Shown here: in pieces, positions 7,767 through 9,910 of the stretch
Numbering within the stretch: position 1 is the first letter of the stretch
Layout: each line of letters begins with the position of its first letter
Origin: Candidatus Kuenenia stuttgartensis
GTDB taxonomy: Bacteria > Bacteroidota > Bacteroidia > Chitinophagales > Chitinophagaceae
Assembly: GCA_943330835.2 (NCBI GenBank)
Contig: CALQJH020000044.1
Span: forward strand, 1-9,910
DNA length: 9,910 bases
Direction of reading: 5' to 3'
Translations under genes and position numbers: made by a program
Notes under the pieces: model-generated
What the model was told of the DNA's origin: nothing
Database searches by the model: none
Seen by the model: the letters and a program-made list of their open reading frames with translations, nothing else

Positions 7767-8861
7767 TTAATGATTATACAATTTATTTAAAATTTCCACT
7801 ATTCTGGATGAACATTTACCATCCCATAATTCAGGAATAGAACCTTTTTTCCAATCCCCATTTATAATTTCAGCTAAACATCTTTTTAATTTTCCCATAT
7901 CATCACCAATTAATTCATTTGTTCCAATAGTAATTGTTTCGGGTCTTTCTGTTGAGTTTCTTAATGTAAGACAGGGTATATGCAAAACAGTAGCTTCTTC
8001 TGTAATACCACCAGAATCTGTAATTATACCTTTTGTGTTCTTAACCAGATAAATAAATTCAAGATATCCCTGGGGTTCTATCATTATCAGATTATCGTAG
8101 GAGAATTTTAAATTACTTAATATTTGCTTTGTTCTTGGATGAACAGGAAATACAACAGGCAAGCCAGCTGTTGCATTCATTACGGCATCTAAAACAGATT
8201 TTAATATCTCGGAATTATCAACATTAGATGGCCTGTGCAAGGTTAGTAAAAAATAATTTTCATCTGAAATATTATGCTCATCAAAAAAAACAGGCTTACG
8301 AATTCTTTCTAAATTTTGAACCAAGGTATCTATCATTGTATTACCAACATAATGAATTCTTTCTTTTGGTATTTGTTGCAATAATAAATTTTGGTTTGCA
8401 ATTTCACTTGTAGTAAAAAAATGATCACAAATAGAATCTGTTACCATTCTATTAATTTCTTCAGGCATTGTCATGTCTCCCGATCTTATTCCTGCTTCTA
8501 CATGTACAACATCAATACATAATTTTTTAGCGGTGATTGTACAAGCCATTGTTGAAGTTACATCACCTACAACTAAAACCACATCAGGTTTAAATTCAAT
8601 TAATTCCTTTTCAAACTTAATCATAATGGCTGCAGTCTGTTCTGCTTGCGATCCACCACCGCATTCAAGATTTGCATCTGGATTGGGAATGCCAAGCTGT
8701 TCGAAAAAACCTCCGCTCATTGCATTGTCATAATGCTGTCCTGTATGCACCAATCGGTAACTGATAGCATTACCCGCTGCAACAGATTGTTTGATAGCCT
8801 TAATTATTGGGGCAATCTTCATGAAATTTGGCCTGGCCCCTGCAACGATGGTAATAATCAT
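7767..8861 (-). CDS. wecB: UDP-N-acetylglucosamine 2-epimerase (non-hydrolysing)
   Basis: Its 364 residues are close to the usual 370-380. The N-terminus MIITIVAGARPNFMK is the family opening and fixes the ATG start. Further motifs are HTGQHYD (39-45), VVGDVTSTMA (97-106, Asp100), HVEAGIRSGD (120-129, Glu122), MPEEINR (132-138), LTLHRPSNVD (206-215, His209), FPVHPRT (238-244), EPQGYLEF (262-269), TDSGGITEEA (281-290) and RNSTERPET (301-309). The acidic residues and His209 match the catalytic positions known in the family. The enzyme interconverts UDP-GlcNAc and UDP-ManNAc in the cytoplasm, supplying ManNAc or, after oxidation, ManNAcA for surface polysaccharide. No UDP-ManNAc dehydrogenase (wecC) is visible in this window. 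It sits in the minus-strand operon, 38 bases after the acetyltransferase stop and 21 bases before the sugar transferase. Confidence 0.95.
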   Translation of the reverse strand: MIITIVAGARPNFMKIAPIIKAIKQSVAAGNAISYRLVHTGQHYDNAMSGGFFEQLGIPNPDANLECGGGSQAEQTAAIMIKFEKELIEFKPDVVLVVGDVTSTMACTITAKKLCIDVVHVEAGIRSGDMTMPEEINRMVTDSICDHFFTTSEIANQNLLLQQIPKERIHYVGNTMIDTLVQNLERIRKPVFFDEHNISDENYFLLTLHRPSNVDNSEILKSVLDAVMNATAGLPVVFPVHPRTKQILSNLKFSYDNLIMIEPQGYLEFIYLVKNTKGIITDSGGITEEATVLHIPCLTLRNSTERPETITIGTNELIGDDMGKLKRCLAEIINGDWKKGSIPELWDGKCSSRIVEILNKLYNH

Positions 8862-8899
8862 AATATATTAATCTCGTGATAAATACTTAAAAAAAAACT

Positions 8900-9505
8900 T
8901 TATAGATTTTCTTTTACTTTAATTCCATTTCTTTTTATAATATAAGCTGGAACGCCAACAACCACACAATTTTCCGGAACATTTTTAACAACAACAGCAT
9001 TAGCACCAACCACTGAATTTGAACCAATAAAGACGCCTCCAATTACTTTTGCGCCTGCATTTACTGTAACATTATCTCCAATTACAGGACAATCATCCTT
9101 GTTTGAAAAACCAATTGTAACTTGTTGATTTATCCAGCAATTCTTTCCAATTGATTTAGCTGCAATTACGGTTGCAAACCCATGTTGTATAAAAAGACCT
9201 TCCCCAATCTCAAATGTTGTAATAAATAGTGTAGACATTTTTCTACAAAAAATATTCAAGAAATTACTTAGAAACCCTATTCTGTAATAAAATAAATTTC
9301 TGAATTCAGGATAAAAAGAAAGTAAAAAAATAAACCCTTTATAGGTGCTGTAATTATTTGCATAAACTTCGAGCCATCTTCTTACATCTGATTTAATTAT
9401 TTCATTTTTTTTATGAAATAAAAATATCAGTAAATGCGGCAAGCAAATAACAGCATATAAAGACATCTTTACCGATCGGGATATTTTTTTTTTAAATGAA
9501 AGCAT
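8900..9505 (-). CDS. Serine-acetyltransferase-like hexapeptide acetyltransferase (probably acts on a sugar)
   Basis: With the ATG at 9505 the protein has 201 residues. A TTG at 9514 would add three residues, but the ATG is preferred because GGA lies just upstream of it. Residues 1-95 are helical or hydrophobic, as in CysE-like proteins. From about 98 to 185 runs a left-handed beta-helix of hexapeptide repeats: EIGEGLFIQHG, KSIGKNCWINQQVTIG, PVIGDNVTVNAGAKVIGG, FIGSNSVVGANAVVVKNVP and GVPAYIIKRN. His108 in QHGFATVI matches the catalytic histidine of CysE. The substrate-binding His of the RHP motif is replaced (DDCP, Cys139), and the preceding Asp-Ile-His-Pro motif is absent (TTFEIG). Serine is therefore an unlikely substrate; as in WcaB-type proteins, the acceptor is probably a sugar. 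It lies in the operon between the reductase-like gene and wecB. A run of ten A occupies codons 5-8. Confidence 0.82.
   Translation of the reverse strand: MLSFKKKISRSVKMSLYAVICLPHLLIFLFHKKNEIIKSDVRRWLEVYANNYSTYKGFIFLLSFYPEFRNLFYYRIGFLSNFLNIFCRKMSTLFITTFEIGEGLFIQHGFATVIAAKSIGKNCWINQQVTIGFSNKDDCPVIGDNVTVNAGAKVIGGVFIGSNSVVGANAVVVKNVPENCVVVGVPAYIIKRNGIKVKENL
9484..9493 (-). repeat. A10 homopolymer at codons 5-8 of the acetyltransferase gene
   Basis: Ten T on the plus strand read as AAA AAA AAA A on the coding strand, right after M-L-S-F. Loss of one A would lead to a TAA within five codons after the tract (TAT CCC GAT CGG TAA), ending the protein after about a dozen residues. This makes it a candidate slippage site. 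Confidence 0.5.
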
Positions 9506-9515
9506 TATATCCAAT

Positions 9516-9910
9516 TTATTTTTTTTTACTATCTGCTTCTTTTATCAATGAAATAGTTTGTGAAATATTCTGCCTGGTTGAGGCTCCAAATAATATTGAT
9601 TCTACATTTGGTAAATTACAAACATATTCTATTGCTTCTTTTGCAGGTATCGCTCCTCCGCCCAAAACCTGCATGGCTATTGCCCTTAATTTCTTCTCTC
9701 TTAATGTTTTTTCATACAATTCCATTCCGCCAGACATTCTAAAACCAGCCTTGTTGATGGATGAACATATGATTGGGTTTTCTATCCCTATACTTTCTAA
9801 TACAGTTAATAACTGAGGCATATTCATAGTAATAAATCCGGCCTCTGCATTATATTTCTTTCTTACATAATCATGAAATGCTTTCAACAAATCTTTCATC
9901 CCAAGTCCTA
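9516..9910 (-). CDS. Aldo/keto reductase-like protein, C-terminal part (5' end outside window)
   Basis: The frame is open through the right edge: Gly-Leu-Gly precede the ATG at 9899, so that ATG is probably internal and the gene is cut. About 130 residues are visible. The order of elements fits the last strands and helices of a TIM-barrel aldo/keto reductase: a helix with LLTVLESIGI, a strand with PIICSSINKAG, a helix with MELYEKTLREKKL, the strand and turn IAMQVLGGGAIPAKEAIEYV, and finally ESILFGASTRQNI, which matches the nucleotide-binding end (Gly-x-Ser/Thr-x-x-x-Asn-Ile) of that family. The Asp-Tyr-Lys-His catalytic residues would lie outside the window, so activity cannot be judged. It is first of the five visible minus-strand genes; its stop lies 10 bases before the acetyltransferase ATG. 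The assignment rests on fold-level resemblance and is moderate. Confidence 0.6.
   Translation of the reverse strand, partial: GLGMKDLLKAFHDYVRKKYNAEAGFITMNMPQLLTVLESIGIENPIICSSINKAGFRMSGGMELYEKTLREKKLRAIAMQVLGGGAIPAKEAIEYVCNLPNVESILFGASTRQNISQTISLIKEADSKKK
9519..9527 (-). repeat. A9 homopolymer immediately before the reductase stop codon
   Basis: Nine T on the plus strand read as three AAA (Lys) codons followed directly by TAA (9518-9516). The acetyltransferase frame is shifted by one base and is open upstream through this tract (AAT AAA TTG GAT ATA ATG). Loss of one A, in DNA or in the transcript, would join the two reading frames. Confidence 0.45.

Noticed and set aside
8473..8733. Plus-strand frames opposite wecB, including the overlapping one at 8646-8879
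   Set aside because: The opposite strand carries all wecB family motifs here; these frames are antisense shadows with no recognisable features.
8889..8897. T9 run (minus strand) just after the acetyltransferase stop as a terminator
   Set aside because: No hairpin precedes it, and wecB starts 38 bases further on in the same direction, so this is better seen as AT-rich spacer inside an operon.
8900..9505. Serine acetyltransferase (cysE) of cysteine synthesis
   Set aside because: Key substrate residues are replaced and the neighbours are polysaccharide genes.
9496..9816. Plus-strand 106-codon frame opposite the reductase-like gene
   Set aside because: The minus-strand frame has a coherent aldo/keto reductase-like pattern and fits the operon; the plus-strand translation is low-complexity with no motif.

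Overview
The window looks like a chromosomal segment from a member of the Bacteroidota. Three things point there: an AT-rich composition, starts without a convincing Shine-Dalgarno sequence, and two large secreted proteins built from SprB-type repeats that end in a type A sorting domain of the type IX secretion system (T9SS), a system confined to that phylum. The family or genus cannot be fixed from the sequence.

Left part, plus strand (1-5179). The window opens inside a SprB-repeat protein, of which 604 codons of the C-terminal part are present. A strong intrinsic terminator follows (about 1838-1864), then a 328-base intergenic region with two AT-rich inverted repeats near its right end. Next is a complete 1011-residue protein: signal peptide, right-handed beta-helix-like domain, five SprB-type modules and a T9SS tail. 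In both proteins the modules alternate between a short type (about 66 residues, cysteine at its start) and a long type (about 77 residues, cysteine at its end). Each array ends with a different closing module and the sorting domain.

Right part, minus strand (9910-5199). Five closely spaced genes form one probable operon reading toward the SprB genes. In order they are: the C-terminal part of an aldo/keto reductase-like protein (cut by the window edge), a serine-acetyltransferase-like hexapeptide acetyltransferase, a non-hydrolysing UDP-GlcNAc 2-epimerase (wecB type), a WcaJ-type polyprenyl-phosphate sugar-1-phosphate transferase, and a membrane acyltransferase of the Acyl_transf_3 family. Together they fit one end of a surface polysaccharide cluster: nucleotide-sugar supply (epimerase), initiation on the lipid carrier (sugar transferase) and acetyl decoration (the two acyltransferases). 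No glycosyltransferases, flippase or polymerase are in view, so the rest of the cluster should lie beyond 9910.

The two halves converge with only 19 bases between stop codons. The points most worth a second look are the alternating split-cysteine SprB architecture, the beta-helix/SprB/T9SS fusion beside a polysaccharide operon, the two poly-A tracts around the reductase/acetyltransferase junction (one would fuse the two genes after loss of a single base), and a 15-base direct repeat covering the stop and start codons at the sugar transferase/acyltransferase junction. I saw no mobile element, tRNA, rRNA or CRISPR array.
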